Shown here in pieces: positions 22,440 through 34,160 of a DNA stretch of 64,000 nucleotides (position 1 is its first letter; the number at the start of each line of letters is the position of its first letter). The stretch covers positions 620,001 through 684,000 of the forward strand of contig JAQSEB010000173.1 in the NCBI GenBank assembly GCA_030063045.1. The letters are read 5' to 3'. The translations under genes and the position numbers were made by a program. Under the pieces are notes generated by a model. That model was given only the letters and a program-made list of their open reading frames with translations. It ran no database searches and was not told the DNA's origin. The stretch is from Pratylenchus scribneri. Taxonomy: Eukaryota; Nematoda; Chromadorea; Rhabditida; Pratylenchidae.

Positions 22440-25055
22440 TTGATTTCCAGTCAAAGTTTTTTTCAAAATCAAAGTTTTTTTTTAATTTCGCAAATATCGG
22501 GTCCACAATGGTACTCCGTAACTATCGCAAAATTTTTTTTATTTCTATTTTAATGTCAATTTCAATTAAAATTACATTTTTTACTATTTAAATTCGCATT
22601 AAATAATTTTTTTACAATTTATTTTTGATTAATTTCCATTTTTTCTATAGTCAATTTATTTTTAGAAAATAATGGGATTTTTGACTTTCAATAAAATTTT
22701 TCTTTTTTGCCATTTTCAAATTTACTTAAGTTCCTTCCTCAAATTTATGTCCTATTTCCCATTTTCCATAGGCTCGATAGGCCGTAAAAATTGAGTTTAT
22801 TCGCGTGGAACATTTTTATTGAAAAGGCGAATTTATTTTTGGTCGGACAAATTTCAAAAAGCAATTTAGAGCATATTTTCGAGGATATTTCTTTTGTTGC
22901 CAATTTAGAAAATAAATCATTCATAACATTTCGGCAAATTCTATATATTCAATTTTCTTCAGTATAAAAATTCGTCAATCTAAAAATGTTTTATTTAGAA
23001 TTTTAAAGAAATTATTTTTTATTTAATTTTAATTTTTTAGCATTTTTTTATTATAAAATAATAAAATAAACTATAAATTTTTAAAATATTTTAAAAAATA
23101 TTTTTCTGCCTATTTTTTTAATTTTTACTATTTTTTCTTTAAAAATATTAAAATATATTTTAAAATAATTAATTTTTTATCATTTTTATTTTTATTAATT
23201 TTGAAATAATTTTAATAAAATATTAATAATATCTACAATTTTTTCATTTTATTCTTTGTCTGCAAAAAAAAAATAATTCATATTTTTATTTCATCGATTT
23301 CACTTCATAAAAATTTATTATATTTTTATTTTTATGGGGATGAAAAAAGTTGTTTTGGTACCATAGTGCCATTATTCCATATAACTAATTTATTTTTGGC
23401 CTTTCTTTTTTTATTCTTCCCGGAAATCCAATCCCATTATATCTTATTCTTTTTTTTTTGTTAAAATTTCATACACTGGATTTTTTCATGTTTGCCACAA
23501 ATAAGTCAGAAAAAATGGCAAAAATAAAAATTATCCCGGAAATGAAATGTACGCAAAATTATTTTATTGAAATTTTATTCACATCACTTTTAATTCCATT
23601 TCTTTCTTTGTTTGTAAAATTTTCCATTTAAAATGGTCTCATATTAGATATTTGCGTGATTATTAAAAAAGACAAAAAATAGGAAAGGAAATGAAAGAAT
23701 GGCATCGAATTTTTGGATTGACAAAATTATTAGCCATCGCGCATTCGGTACCAAAAAAACGTCAAAAAATGTAAAAAATATTAAAATTTTGTGAGATAAT
23801 TGGCGGCTTCCTTTTCGCACTTTTGCCCTCTCAAATTGATGGAATTTTCAGTTAAAAAAAGAATGATGCCACACGAATTGATAATTTAATATTATTATTT
23901 CAGTCTTCGTCCCATTTTTAATTTACATTTCTTTCATCATTTTTCCATTTTGAAAATTAATAGCACATTCATTTCCTTCCTAATTCCTATTAATTCATCA
24001 TCCATATGCCATTATTATATTTTCATATGTAAGTAAATATTTAAATCTGTTTTGAATTTATTCTTTCCATAAATTTGCACATTCTCTGATAAAAATCGAA
24101 ATTTGCCAACCAATAAAAATTTTTTCTTTCAAATTACCTATTGATAACTTTCATTAGCTCAGCCAAAACATTTTTCCAAAATCTAATTTTCATCTGAATG
24201 GCATACAATCAAATTATTTTCCAATGAGTTCATAATGTAGAAAATTTGCTACGAAAAACTGGCATTTATTTAACATAAATTTAAAAAATTGGGGAAAAGT
24301 GAAATAATTTAAAATAAGAGGAAATTGAAACTGAAAAATATAATTTATTTGAATCAAATTTACTTACTCCACCACTATAAATAAAAATACATCATAAAAT
24401 GTTTAAAAAACAACATTTCACTATTCAGAAGCAAAAAACACATTTCCTGTTCCAATGGTTTAGGCACGAATTGAAATGAAGGGTGGTGGCGAAATTTAAT
24501 ATTCCACAAATTTCCATTTCCCCCTTTTCATTTCATTTTGGTACAGCCGCCAAATATGAACGAACATTGTGGTGGCGGGGACCGGGGAATGGTGGCGCAT
24601 TTTTAATTTGTTTAAAACGCGTTCAACACCCCCAACTCCCCCATTGACCCTATACTCCCCCAATTCCCTCATTCGCCAACATCACGCCAAAAATGCATTG
24701 AATGCCACACTCCACTTTAACATTTCATTTTCACATTTTCATTTGAAAACATTCATCGTTCCTTTCGTCTGTGTTGACTAATGGCACTTATTTAAATTTA
24801 ATAATTCTGGGAAAGTCGAATTCTAGTAATTTCCTACACGCAAACATTTCAATTAATTTTGAGAAAAAAAGCTGTTATTCTAAAGTACGCCCAAAAAATT
24901 GTCTGATGAGTAGCACAATACAATTTGTGGAATTTAATATCATTTAAAATGATGCGATTTTGTCGTATTCAGGAAATTAATAAATAATTATTTTTAATGA
25001 TTTCAGCCAAAAGGATATTTTTTGATACTTATTAATTATCTATCTCCAGTGTTAG
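22440..25055. other. Gene-poor AT-rich stretch
   Basis: I see no splice-supported gene, RNA or clear repeat array here. 22555-22800 is a diverged copy of the dispersed repeat at 19380-19700. 23000-23300 is almost pure A/T. The open frame at 24569 has no supporting features. Confidence 0.5.
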
Positions 25056-25060
25056 GGGGT

Positions 25061-26033
25061 AAACTGGGGAAAGGTAACGGTAACCCCCATGGGTTATCCG
25101 GGTAAAGGTTAGGGTCAGTCGGGGATAGATTATCATCTAATATATCCTACCCTAATTCTAATCTAATCACCCATAAATGGAAACCTTTATTCAAATTAAA
25201 TCTGAAGACAGATAATTATGTACCAATATTTTTCCACTCTCTGTCCATTTTATTTTTTTTTATTTTTGGCACCAACATCGAGAAGTTCTCAATTGAATAG
25301 AAATAAATTTGACTGGCAGTCTTTGCTGCTGCCGTCATGATAAAATTACTTCCGTACTGTTCTCAAAAATGCCAAATTATTGTTTTTAAACTAAAGTGAA
25401 AAATATTATTTTTATATTATGATATGTCGCACGTGCAAAACAAAATAATTATTTCCCGTCCAATCATGATGGAATTTTTCATATTTTCGATATGAGAAAT
25501 TATCATTGACGAATTCAATAGATTTTATGGTATTAATTTTTGCAAAAATTTGTTCTAAAATTAATTGAATAAAATAGAGTTTATTAGACGAACAAAATAT
25601 TTACATTTGCCCCATCTAGTTTAATAATATTTTACCCAATTTAAAAGGAAGTCGATTCAATGTTAATAAATAAAAATGTTCCAACAAGTAAAATTCAATG
25701 AAATTTAATCAAATTTTTGAGGATATCAAACTCATATAAAAATATTTCCAAGAAAAAAAGAAAAAAAATTTTCCCATTTAAATATTTATTCCAACTCACT
25801 TTTGGTATCTAATAAAATCAGAAATTAGCAATAAAAATTTGGCCACTTATCGTTTATCCTTGGGCGCAGATGTTTTAGAAATAATTGTCTACCCTATGGT
25901 TGATTAGAATTAGGGTTAGAATTTGGGTTACGGATACATGAGATGATAACTTATTACTGAACGACCCTATGACCCTATACCGGATGACTCATGGGTCATG
26001 GGGGTACGGGGTAACCTTTAACTTTCCCCAGTT
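25061..26033. mobile_element. ~1-kb element with long imperfect terminal inverted repeats
   Basis: AAACTGGGGAAAGGTAACGG at 25061 is matched in reverse complement by the right end (ACTTTCCCCAGTT) near 26033. The similarity continues inward for roughly 140 bases, including CCTAATTCTAATC and GATTAGAATTAGGG. No coding sequence is seen between the arms. Confidence 0.7.
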
Positions 26034-26323
26034 GATCTAAAAAAAGTAGGCAGATAACAAAAAAAAACACCAAATTTGTTTTCCAGCCGCTAAAGTGCTA
26101 TAAAAATAATAATTCTGTCGATTTATTTTTGCCCCGCGCCCAAAATTTTCACATCTTAATTATAGCTAGCAGTGTTTTTCATGTTTTTCCCTCCATTTTT
26201 GCCTATTTTTAATCCAATTGCCAGTCAAATAATTTTATATTTACTTACATTTTTATTACTTTTTAGCATCAAATTCGGTTTTCCAAACTCATAAAATTCA
26301 CAAATTCCCAAATTCTATTAAAA

Positions 26324-27632
26324 ATGTCATCCATCAAATTCTGCTCCATGGCCGTCATTTTGGCAACATTTGGTGAGTTTTTTAATAAAAATTAATGGAT
26401 TAGTGATAAAGAAGAATTTTATTTGAGCTTCACTTTTTTGGAAATAATTAAAATAAATTAAGAAAATAATTCTCTCGAAATTTGCATATTTGTAGATTTT
26501 TATACCCAAATTCGAATGTTTCATTCGTTTAATTCAATTCATTAAGAAAATCATTTATTTAACATGCTACCACGAAAAATAATTTTTCATTTTTGCAAAA
26601 ATTTTCGTATCAAAATTTTACAATTTTTTAAGTATAAAGAAAAGATTAGCCTTAGTCATCATTGCCATAAACTTTGATCCCAGGGATTAAATATTAACTT
26701 TATCAAATTTTGAACAAATAATTAAATTATTTATCCATCTAATTTCGGCAGTCCTTCGGCTTCATTTCTTTAAAAAATAATTTAATAGCAAAAAAAATAT
26801 TGCCGCTAGCAGGGGTCGAACCTGCGACCTTGGGCTTATTAGACCCACGCTCTAACCGACTGAGCTATAGCGGCTCGATGATAGGCAACCGAAAATTTAA
26901 TTTCCTAATTTTCCAGCATTTCTGTCTTGCGCATTGGCCAAATCGGCTGGTGGTGGCCAAAAGCAGCAACAGATGATTGTTGTGCCCGAATTTGAAAACA
27001 ATAATGAAGAGCAAGAGCCAATGGTGGTTGAGGTGGCCGAATTCGCCGGCAAACACTATCGACCTGGACAATTGGCGCAAATTTTGTCGGGAGGAAAAAG
27101 GTGAAAAATTGGCAAAAAAGGGAGTAAATATTTTTGGATGAATATAGTTTTTGATTTCTAATAAATCAGAAACCGGTTTTAAACCCTAGAAACCTTATAA
27201 CAATTTGTAAATCTCATCGAAAAGCATTGAATGGTTTATAAAATCTCGGGTTTAGGCACAAAATTAATGCTTAAAACCAATAATTGGAAATATGGTTTAA
27301 ACGGTTTAATACCCTTTAATTTTTCCCAAACCATGACAAATTAAATACCAATCGACACGTATCGATGTCATCTACAATATTATATAAGGTTTACAAGTCT
27401 AAAACCGGTTTCTAATTTATTAGATGTCGAAAAGTTCTTTTGATGCAAAAATTCTAACCAAAAAAAGATTAATTTTTAATCAAATATCGACAAAATTATT
27501 AATATCATATCTTAAAAAATTTTCAGTGAAAGACCATCAGCAGCTGGCAATCTTCAATTCCTTGTGGACGGTCCAATTCAGCGGATGGAGAAGAAATGGA
27601 GCCGATTTGAGCCCTCAATCCGATTTTATTGA
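26324..27632 (+). CDS. Small secreted precursor-like protein
   Basis: Exons 26324-26372, 26917-27100 and 27527-27632 join in frame to give 112 residues. Residues 1 to about 24 are a signal peptide (MSSIKFCSMAVILATF + AFLSCALA). The rest is hydrophilic, with a Gly/Gln patch and an acidic stretch, then EFAGKHYRPGQLAQILSGGKR, written here in its two parts EFAGKHYRPG and QLAQILSGGKR. The Gly-Lys-Arg crossing the second intron is the form of an amidation and dibasic cleavage site, so a neuropeptide precursor is possible. The C-terminus is KKWSRFEPSIRFY. I do not recognise a named family. Intron 1 holds a tRNA gene on the opposite strand and intron 2 holds a MITE family I copy. Confidence 0.65.
26802..26874 (-). 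tRNA. tRNA-Ile (anticodon AAU)
   Basis: The minus strand reads GCCGCTATAGCTCAGTCGGT at the 5' end. A 7-bp acceptor stem GCCGCTA/TAGCGGC, the D-loop GCTCAGTCGGTTAGAGC, anticodon loop CTAATAA and T-arm GCAGGTTCGACCCCTGC are all complete. The anticodon is AAU. There is no intron. It lies inside intron 1 of the small secreted gene on the other strand. Confidence 0.97.
27155..27425. mobile_element. MITE family I copy in intron
   Basis: TTTCTAATAAATCAGAAACC at the left and TAAAACCGGTTTCTAATTTA at the right are inverted ends. Inside are AAATCTCATCGA and TCGACACGTATCGATG arms. It occupies intron 2 of the small secreted precursor-like gene. Confidence 0.65.
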
Positions 27633-27934
27633 TGAATTGAATTAATGAATGTGAAGGGGAAAAGGGCAATTGTGCCAACGTGACCAAAACCAACTTTTAA
27701 GCAACATTTGAAATTGACCAACAAAAATAAACTTAACCCCCAAAAATCTCAAACAATCATTCAAAATTGTTTTTTAATATTTTAATATTTGCATGGAATG
27801 AAAGATAATGAAAAAACGACCATATTTTGAATTTTTCTAATGACTGGATTTATATGTAAGTATATTTAAGGATAGTATTTAATCTACCGAATAAATTAAT
27901 GAAAATGCCGAATAAATTAATAATTGATTTTAAC

Positions 27935-28195
27935 GGTTTAATGGTTTGTCCTAAACCCTTAAACCCTATGCACATTCGATAGATCTCGTCAAGGCGCATC
28001 GCATTGCATATATTTTTTTGTGTTTTGGCCTAAAATTAAAGATATTAAACCGTTTAAACCATCTTATAGTTTTTTTGTTCAAAACTACTTTAATATTGGT
28101 TAAACCCAAGCCAAATATATACCTTGCGATGCGCCTTGACGAGATCTATCGAATGAGTATAGGGTTTGGGGGTCTAGGACAAACCACTAAATCGT
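27935..28195. mobile_element. MITE family I copy
   Basis: Clear inverted repeat: CGATAGATCTCGTCAAGGCG near 27978 and its reverse complement CGCCTTGACGAGATCTATCG near 28131. Outer ends are AACGGTTTAATGGTTTGTC and CAAACCACTAAATCGTT. 28200-28960 further downstream is AT-rich with no gene seen. Confidence 0.75.
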
Positions 28196-28963
28196 TAAAT
28201 TCAATTATTACTTTATTCGGCATTTTCAATATTTCCCGTATATTTAATAAATATAAATGGAATTTTTTAAGGGGAAAGAGCTGGAGTAGGAGAGTCAGTT
28301 TTTCGAACTTGTCGGTTTGAAAACCCGATTTTCGATTTTTAATGTCGGTTTTCGGTTTCGATTATTTTTCGTAAAAATTTCTCAATTTCGATTTTAAATT
28401 ACGTCTATTTTCTCATCAAACTGAAATGATTCTGTTCTACTCTAATGAGAGCAATACATAGGGAATGGCTAAGGAACTCCGAATAAATACTTGTTTCTCG
28501 AATCTCGATCTCGAAATATATTGCTAGAACAAAATAATAAGCTATAATTTCCCTAAATCAAATAGAGTTGAGTCGATTAATTCGCATAAAAATGAAGATA
28601 TAAGGAGGAAGAAAAATTAGTTTCAGTTTTTGTAAATTACAACTTTTGACCTAATAAGTTTTACAATAAAAACGATTCAATAATTAATTTTTTCTTAGAA
28701 TGACCGAATTTTGTTATAATAAAAATGGTCCATAAACTTGTTCAAAAAATTTTACAAATATTTGATTGTATTTTTTTAAATATATTATTCCATAAATTTA
28801 TTTGATAAATTACAAAATTTCGAGAATTCAATTTAATTGAGAGAAGTAGCCATAAATATGGAAAAATTTTATTATAGATTTGATGAGAAGAGTGCATCTA
28901 TGATTTGAATGGCTTTGATGAGGTCTGATTAAATTCTGCTGCTACCCTCAAAAATGGCTTCTT

Positions 28964-30381
28964 CTATTCATTTTGTTTCCTCGCTAATATCAAAATGTTG
29001 GGAGAATGAGGCCGAGAAAAAAATGCCGCTTTTTGTGTTGGGAGGGATGAAGTGGGCGAAGGACGGCAGTTTGTGGGCAAGCCAAATGCCGGAGTAGCTG
29101 AAAATGAAGAAATGATTAATTTAGTGAATGACAAATAAGAATTTGGCCAATCTATCATCCCATCAAGGCCATATCCCCCCATAGAGCAGAATTTTTTTGA
29201 CATGAGTCCAATGACCTCGAGACAAAATAACTCATTAGATTTAGAAAATTTGGTACTTCTATCGTTTGTATCCACTTTTTTGTTGAGAAGGGAAAAAGTG
29301 AAGGAAAAGTGAAGGGTCCCCCTATGGGTTTTGGGATTAAGGTTAGGGCCATTCAGAGATATCCAAAACCCTTAGTGGGGATTATTCACTTTTCCCTTAT
29401 TTTTTCCTTAATTGAGGAAAAAAGAGGATACAAACGATAGAAGCATTTGCGGACGGAATGGTCTGCTGGTGCCGAAGATGGTAAAGCTGGAGTGGCATTG
29501 TTTATAGCATGTTATTAGGAATAAAATTAGCTACAAAATGACATCAAAAGGTTTGGCAAATTTTGAATATTCATCGAGTTATGCCCAAAAAACCGTCAAA
29601 ATCGCAATTTTAATTAAATCAACGATTTTTTGGCCATAACTCGGTGAATATTTGACCAAAACTTTTGATGTCATTTAGTAGCTAATTGTATGCTTACTAA
29701 TATAAATAATGCCACTCCAGCTTTACCATCTTCGGCTCCAGACCGTTTCGACCGCAAATGTCGCAGTACATATAGAAGTACGAACTACGAAACATCGAAC
29801 ATTTTCCGATCGTACTTTTTTTTGGATGGGCCATTGTTGTGGGTATGCGACGGTTTGTGGCGGGCCGGTTTGTGGCGAACTAGTTTTTGCTTTATAACTC
29901 ATCTTAATCTGAACCGTTTTGGAATGTTTTTATATTCATTTGATAGAGCAATGCATTATCTATCGAATGATATAAAAATCATTTTATATTATTCAAAATA
30001 AAGAAAGTTATGAGCTATTGAATAAAAGTGGGTAAAATTGTGTCAATTTTGAAGGTTTTTGAATTTTTAAAAATGCAAAAATAGGTTTTATAATTTGATT
30101 TTTATATGGGCTGATAGAGAATTTTTTGCTCTATTCAATGATATAAAAAACATTCGAAAACATTTATTAGGCGCTGAGCTATTAGCTTTCGCCACAAACC
30201 GGCCGCGCCACAAAACGTCCCGCTCCGATTGTTGTTCCTGTGAATACGGCCTGTGGGAGTGGTGTGAAGATGGATGAACGGAAGAAGAGAAAGAATTGGA
30301 TGCCAATTGGGTCGTAAATTGATGGAAAAAGGCCGATACAGCGGATGCAGAGGAGCAAGATGGCAAAAAGTCGATGGGCAT
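28964..30381 (-). CDS. Possible Ser/Pro-rich exons downstream of the kinase (uncertain)
   Basis: Two minus-strand pieces look exon-like. 30381 downward reads MPIDFLPSCSSASAVSAFF and continues Ser/His-rich to about 30240. 29097-28964 follows a TTTTCAG acceptor, reads ATPAFGLPTNCRPSPTSS, and ends at a stop. They lie after the kinase stop at 30491 on the same strand and may be a separate gene or an alternative low-complexity tail. I could not join them to the kinase in phase. Two foldback elements occupy the space between them. Confidence 0.25.
29471..29735. mobile_element. Foldback element, coding-like arms
   Basis: GCCGAAGATGGTAAAGCTGG at 29471 is inverted at 29716-29735 (CCAGCTTTACCATCTTCGGC). 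The inner arms include TTTTGATGTCATTT and CCATAACTCGGTGAATATT. The outer arm reads on one strand as NATPALPSSAP, resembling the adjacent exon-like ATPAFGLP sequence. Confidence 0.75.
29851..30216. mobile_element. Foldback element with GTTTGTGGCG ends
   Basis: GGTTTGTGGCGGGCCGGTTT near 29852 is inverted near 30190-30216 (AAACCGGCCGCGCCACAAAA). Inner arms contain the paired ATTTGATAGAGCAA and TTGCTCTATTCAATGATAT. Confidence 0.75.
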
Positions 30382-30490
30382 TTTGTATAGAATTAATGGA
30401 TAAATTGAATGGATTTGGCCAAAATTTGAGCTAAAAATTAAATTGGCAATATATATTTAAATTAACCATGCCTATTCTGCTGTAACCTGG

Positions 30491-33242
30491 TCATTGACCA
30501 AGAGGAGATTTTTGTTGCTCTAATCCATTCCAATCAATTCCATCAAAAAATGGATGTGTTAGAATGAGTTGTGGGCCAATCCGTTCGGATGGACAAATTC
30601 GCAAAATTGATTGAATTAGTTGGCGGCCTTCTGCCGATGGGAAATCATCGGGAAATTTATAACTGAGACGAAGGATTTGTTCGTGTATAGAGCGTAAAAA
30701 TTGCTGAAAATAATATGTAAATTTTAGGAATTAATTAAATTTTTTTTTATTTTTTTTAGAATAAAATTCTTTATAATTTTTTACACAATTAACTAAGATT
30801 GAAAATTTATTTTTCGATAATTATTTATTTTCTATCGGTTACCAAATTTTGCCCCCAAATCACACTATGCCACCCCAAAAATTGTTCATAGTATTTTTAA
30901 AAATTAATCAGAATATTTTAACCCAAAAATAATATGTTTCGCTTTACAATAAAATATGAAATATTAATAAAAAAAAATTAAAATCTCAAAAAATAAACTA
31001 TATTATAATTTTTTTTCAAAAAAGGACCATTATTTTTAATCAGAAAATCTAAAATTTTGACTAAAAATTCTTTTTATCATAATCATAACTATGAATTAAA
31101 AATGTTAAAAATTTTAAAAATAGCAATTAAATTTTACTAACATTATAGAACAAATAATCTTTATCTCCAGAAAATGGTCGATGACCGGCCAATAATTCGA
31201 ACAGAATAACGCCAAAAGCCCTGTGGAAAAATGTGGGAATTAGTAGAATTTTTTTATAATTTTTTAATTCTGTAAAAATTAATTAAAACTAAATTTTAAG
31301 TGGATGAAAATATAATATTCCATATAAAACCGACCACCAATCACATGCAGTGCTCATTTCTTCCCCATTTATAACCTGAAAAAAATGCATAATTAAAATT
31401 AATTCTAATTTTTTTCGAAGAAAACCCGTATAGTACCTAAAAAATTTAATTTTTATATTTTTGCCGATTTATATATTTTACCTCTGGGCTAACATATTGG
31501 GGCGTACCCACAAATGAACATCGCCTCCGAATCGTTGGTTTTTGACCTTGTTCATTGCCAACAATGATTTCTGTCTTTTCTTCGTCCTTTTTTAAATAGT
31601 TTGGGCCATCCAACATTTTTGCCAAGCCAAAATCAGAGAGCAATATATTTCCATTTTGGCACAGCAAAATGTTCTCTGAAAATAATAAAATAGAATATAG
31701 GTAAACCCAACTTGACGCCATTTAAAATAACTCATCGAGTATTGGGCCAATTTTGATGATTTTGTTATCAAATTATAGAGTATACTTTTCGCTATCCAAT
31801 GAAATTAATTTTATATTAATCTTAAATAAAAATTGTTGGAATAATTCCCAAAAAACTATTTAAAATGTTCTTAAATTTGAAGCAAATTGTTCAATGTTTT
31901 TTATACACAAAACTTCAAAAATTCTGGACCAATTTAAATAAATTTAATAATAATAGATAGCCAAAAATTTTAATTTGATACTTAAATCATAAAAATTGGT
32001 TCCGTCCTTGATAAGTTATTATAAATGGCGCGTCAAGTTTGATTGATTCATTTAAAAATTGATATATTTTCTATAATTATAATTGTATAAATAATTACCG
32101 GGTTTAACATCCCTATGAACAACATTCAATGCATGTATATGCTCTGGAATTGAACAAATAATTTAAATATGAATAAATAATAAATTAACCGAGTGCGGCA
32201 CAAAGCTGGGCCATGACAAATTTAGTTTGTTCAATGCTGAATTTTCCGCCAAGGGATTTTAGTTGGGAACGCAAATCTTTTTTATCGGCCAATGTAAGCA
32301 GAAAATAGAGCGCATCAGAATCTTGGAATGTGCAGTAAAGACGGACAATAAATGGGTTGGAATGCTCAGGAGTTGACAAAAGGCGGAGGATATCGCGTTC
32401 TCGATAAATTTGTTGAATCTAAAAATGTTTTAAACCCAAAAATTTTATAAATAATGCTAACATTCTTTTCATTTTTCTTAAGATTGCAAATTTTCATGGC
32501 GAACTTTCGGCCTGTAGATTTTTCGGAGACCGAAAAGACGGTGGCAAAAGCACCTGAAAATGAAATTAGAATATTTTCAATTTTTTCATAGGTTCCACGT
32601 TCCAATTAAATTTCCTAAGGCAATTGGGCTTCAAAAAAGAAGAGAAGGGAGAACGATGATGGAGCGAATCAACCTGTCAATCAAATTGTGATGGGAGAAG
32701 AATAACCCCCAGTTTTAAACTTTAAATAAACTAAAGGAAATAAGTCTTCTTATAAGTCCTAGTTCTCAAAAACCATTCATCTAATTAAGCATAATTAATT
32801 AATGCTAATTTTCTGAAATTCCATAAAAAATCACACATTGTTCCATTTTTTATTTATTTCGTGAAAAATGATGAATGAAATGGATGCCAATTTCCCTTTC
32901 CTTATTTTGTTTTAGTAATGGATGGAAATTCATTCATCCATCTCCATCATTCCTTGTTCCTTCATCTCCTTCTTCCACCACACAGATTGATGGATTGACT
33001 GACACGATGAAGCGACGCCATCATCCCTTTTCCCTTCAAATTCCATCCTCCCATCCTATCCTAACTCCAGAAGAGCCCAGGCAAATTCATTTTCATTTCT
33101 TTTTTCATTCAAATAATTGTAAAATCAATTAAGAACCTTGGCCCAATTTGTAGAGGATTCGGAAATCCTCTTTTGATAATGATGAAGATGAAGAAGAAGA
33201 AAATGTTGAATTTTGTTGGGTTTTTGTTGTTGTTGAAGACAT
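30491..33242 (-). CDS. PDK1-like serine/threonine protein kinase, catalytic domain only
   Basis: Phosphorylates Ser/Thr on protein substrates; PDK1 family members activate AGC kinases by activation-loop phosphorylation. Exons 33242-33137, 32553-32462, 32418-32190, 32143-32099, 31675-31482, 31375-31335, 31220-31142 and 30703-30491 join perfectly in frame to 332 residues. After a Ser/Thr-rich start, the kinase motifs appear in order: KLGQGAFATVF (Gly loop), FAMK (ATP lysine), YRERDIL (helix C Glu), VVHRDVKPGE/NILL region (catalytic Asp), DFGLAK, CSFVGTPQYVSPEV (PDK1-like activation segment with the family Ser), DWWAFGVILFELL, and a C-lobe ending LTHPFFDGIDW. No PH domain is present, unlike usual PDK1 of 550-650 residues. 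Intron 4 (32098-31676) holds a MITE. PDK1 assignment rests on the activation segment; another AGC kinase is possible. Confidence 0.85.
31709..32039. mobile_element. MITE with AACTTGACGC ends in the kinase intron
   Basis: AACTTGACGCCATTTAAAAT at 31709 and its near reverse complement ATTATAAATGGCGCGTCAAG ending at 32039 delimit a 331-bp AT-rich element. Similar internal sequence (AATAACTCATCGAG, ATCAAATTA) is found in intron 2 of the M13 peptidase gene near 57790-58130. Confidence 0.7.
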
Positions 33243-33249
33243 CTAAAAA

Positions 33250-34160
33250 TAATAAATTATTATTTTAAGAATACCACTTTTAATGGGTTTTCTGCATGTA
33301 ACAAATTCGGCAACAATTTACGGTTTTTTGTAAATTTTCAAGAAATATTTGCAATTGGTTTCATTAAATTTTCATTATTTTTTCTATATTTCTCTATTTT
33401 TCCATTTACTATTAGTTTCGTTGAAACGAGGGATAATATGTCCATGAGAAAAATATAAAAGTGCAAGATGCCAAAGATCATTTTTTAAATATCTATCAAA
33501 CACCCATTTCCAATTTTCCTTTTCCAATTTTCCATTATTTTCTTCTCTGCTTCTCTGTTTTCCATTGCGTTTTTGGGAAGAGGGATAAAATGGCTTTGAG
33601 AAAAAATACAAAATTGCAGAATGCCAAAAGTTTTCTTTTGAATATTACATCGCATTCCTTTTATACAGCTCTGCTGGCTGTAGCATAATTGATTGATTGA
33701 GGAAAATTTACAATTATTCGTAAAGGAAAAAAATTATAACAATGCATTTAGTTAGCTAAAATAATGCATTCTTTTACTTCAATAATAGTATTAATTAATA
33801 TTATTTAAAAAAATGAAAAATATATTATCTAGTAAGCATCTAATTTATAAAAAAGATAAAAAAAATATTTTTTGGATTGAAATGATGGATCACATAGCAA
33901 ATAACATTTTAATGTAAGCCAAATTCTACTAAATACTAATCATTTATCAAATGTATAATTAAATTTAATCCAAACACAAAGGGTCCTAAAAGGGCATAAA
34001 TAATTAAAAACAGAGAGAGGATTTATTTATTTACGCAAGTGATTTATTCAAATCTAAATTACCAAAAATTAAACAGGTCGGAATTAGGTGAATTTAAAAA
34101 AAAAAATTAAATTATTGGTTCATCTTCGCTTTTTCATTTCTCTTCTTCATCGCTAAATTC
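33250..34160. other. Intergenic, with a diverged 70-bp direct repeat
   Basis: Between the kinase start and the SPRY gene stop. 33425-33495 (GAGGGATAATATG, GTGCAAGATGCCAAAGATCA) and 33578-33650 (GAGGGATAAAATG, TTGCAGAATGCCAAAAGTTT) are diverged direct repeats. Small frames here show no splice support. The rest is AT-rich with nothing recognised. Confidence 0.45.

Noticed and set aside
22281..22591. Small frames on both strands over the GACGCTGAAACG repeats
   Set aside because: They read across arms of an inverted-repeat element and have no homologue or splice support.
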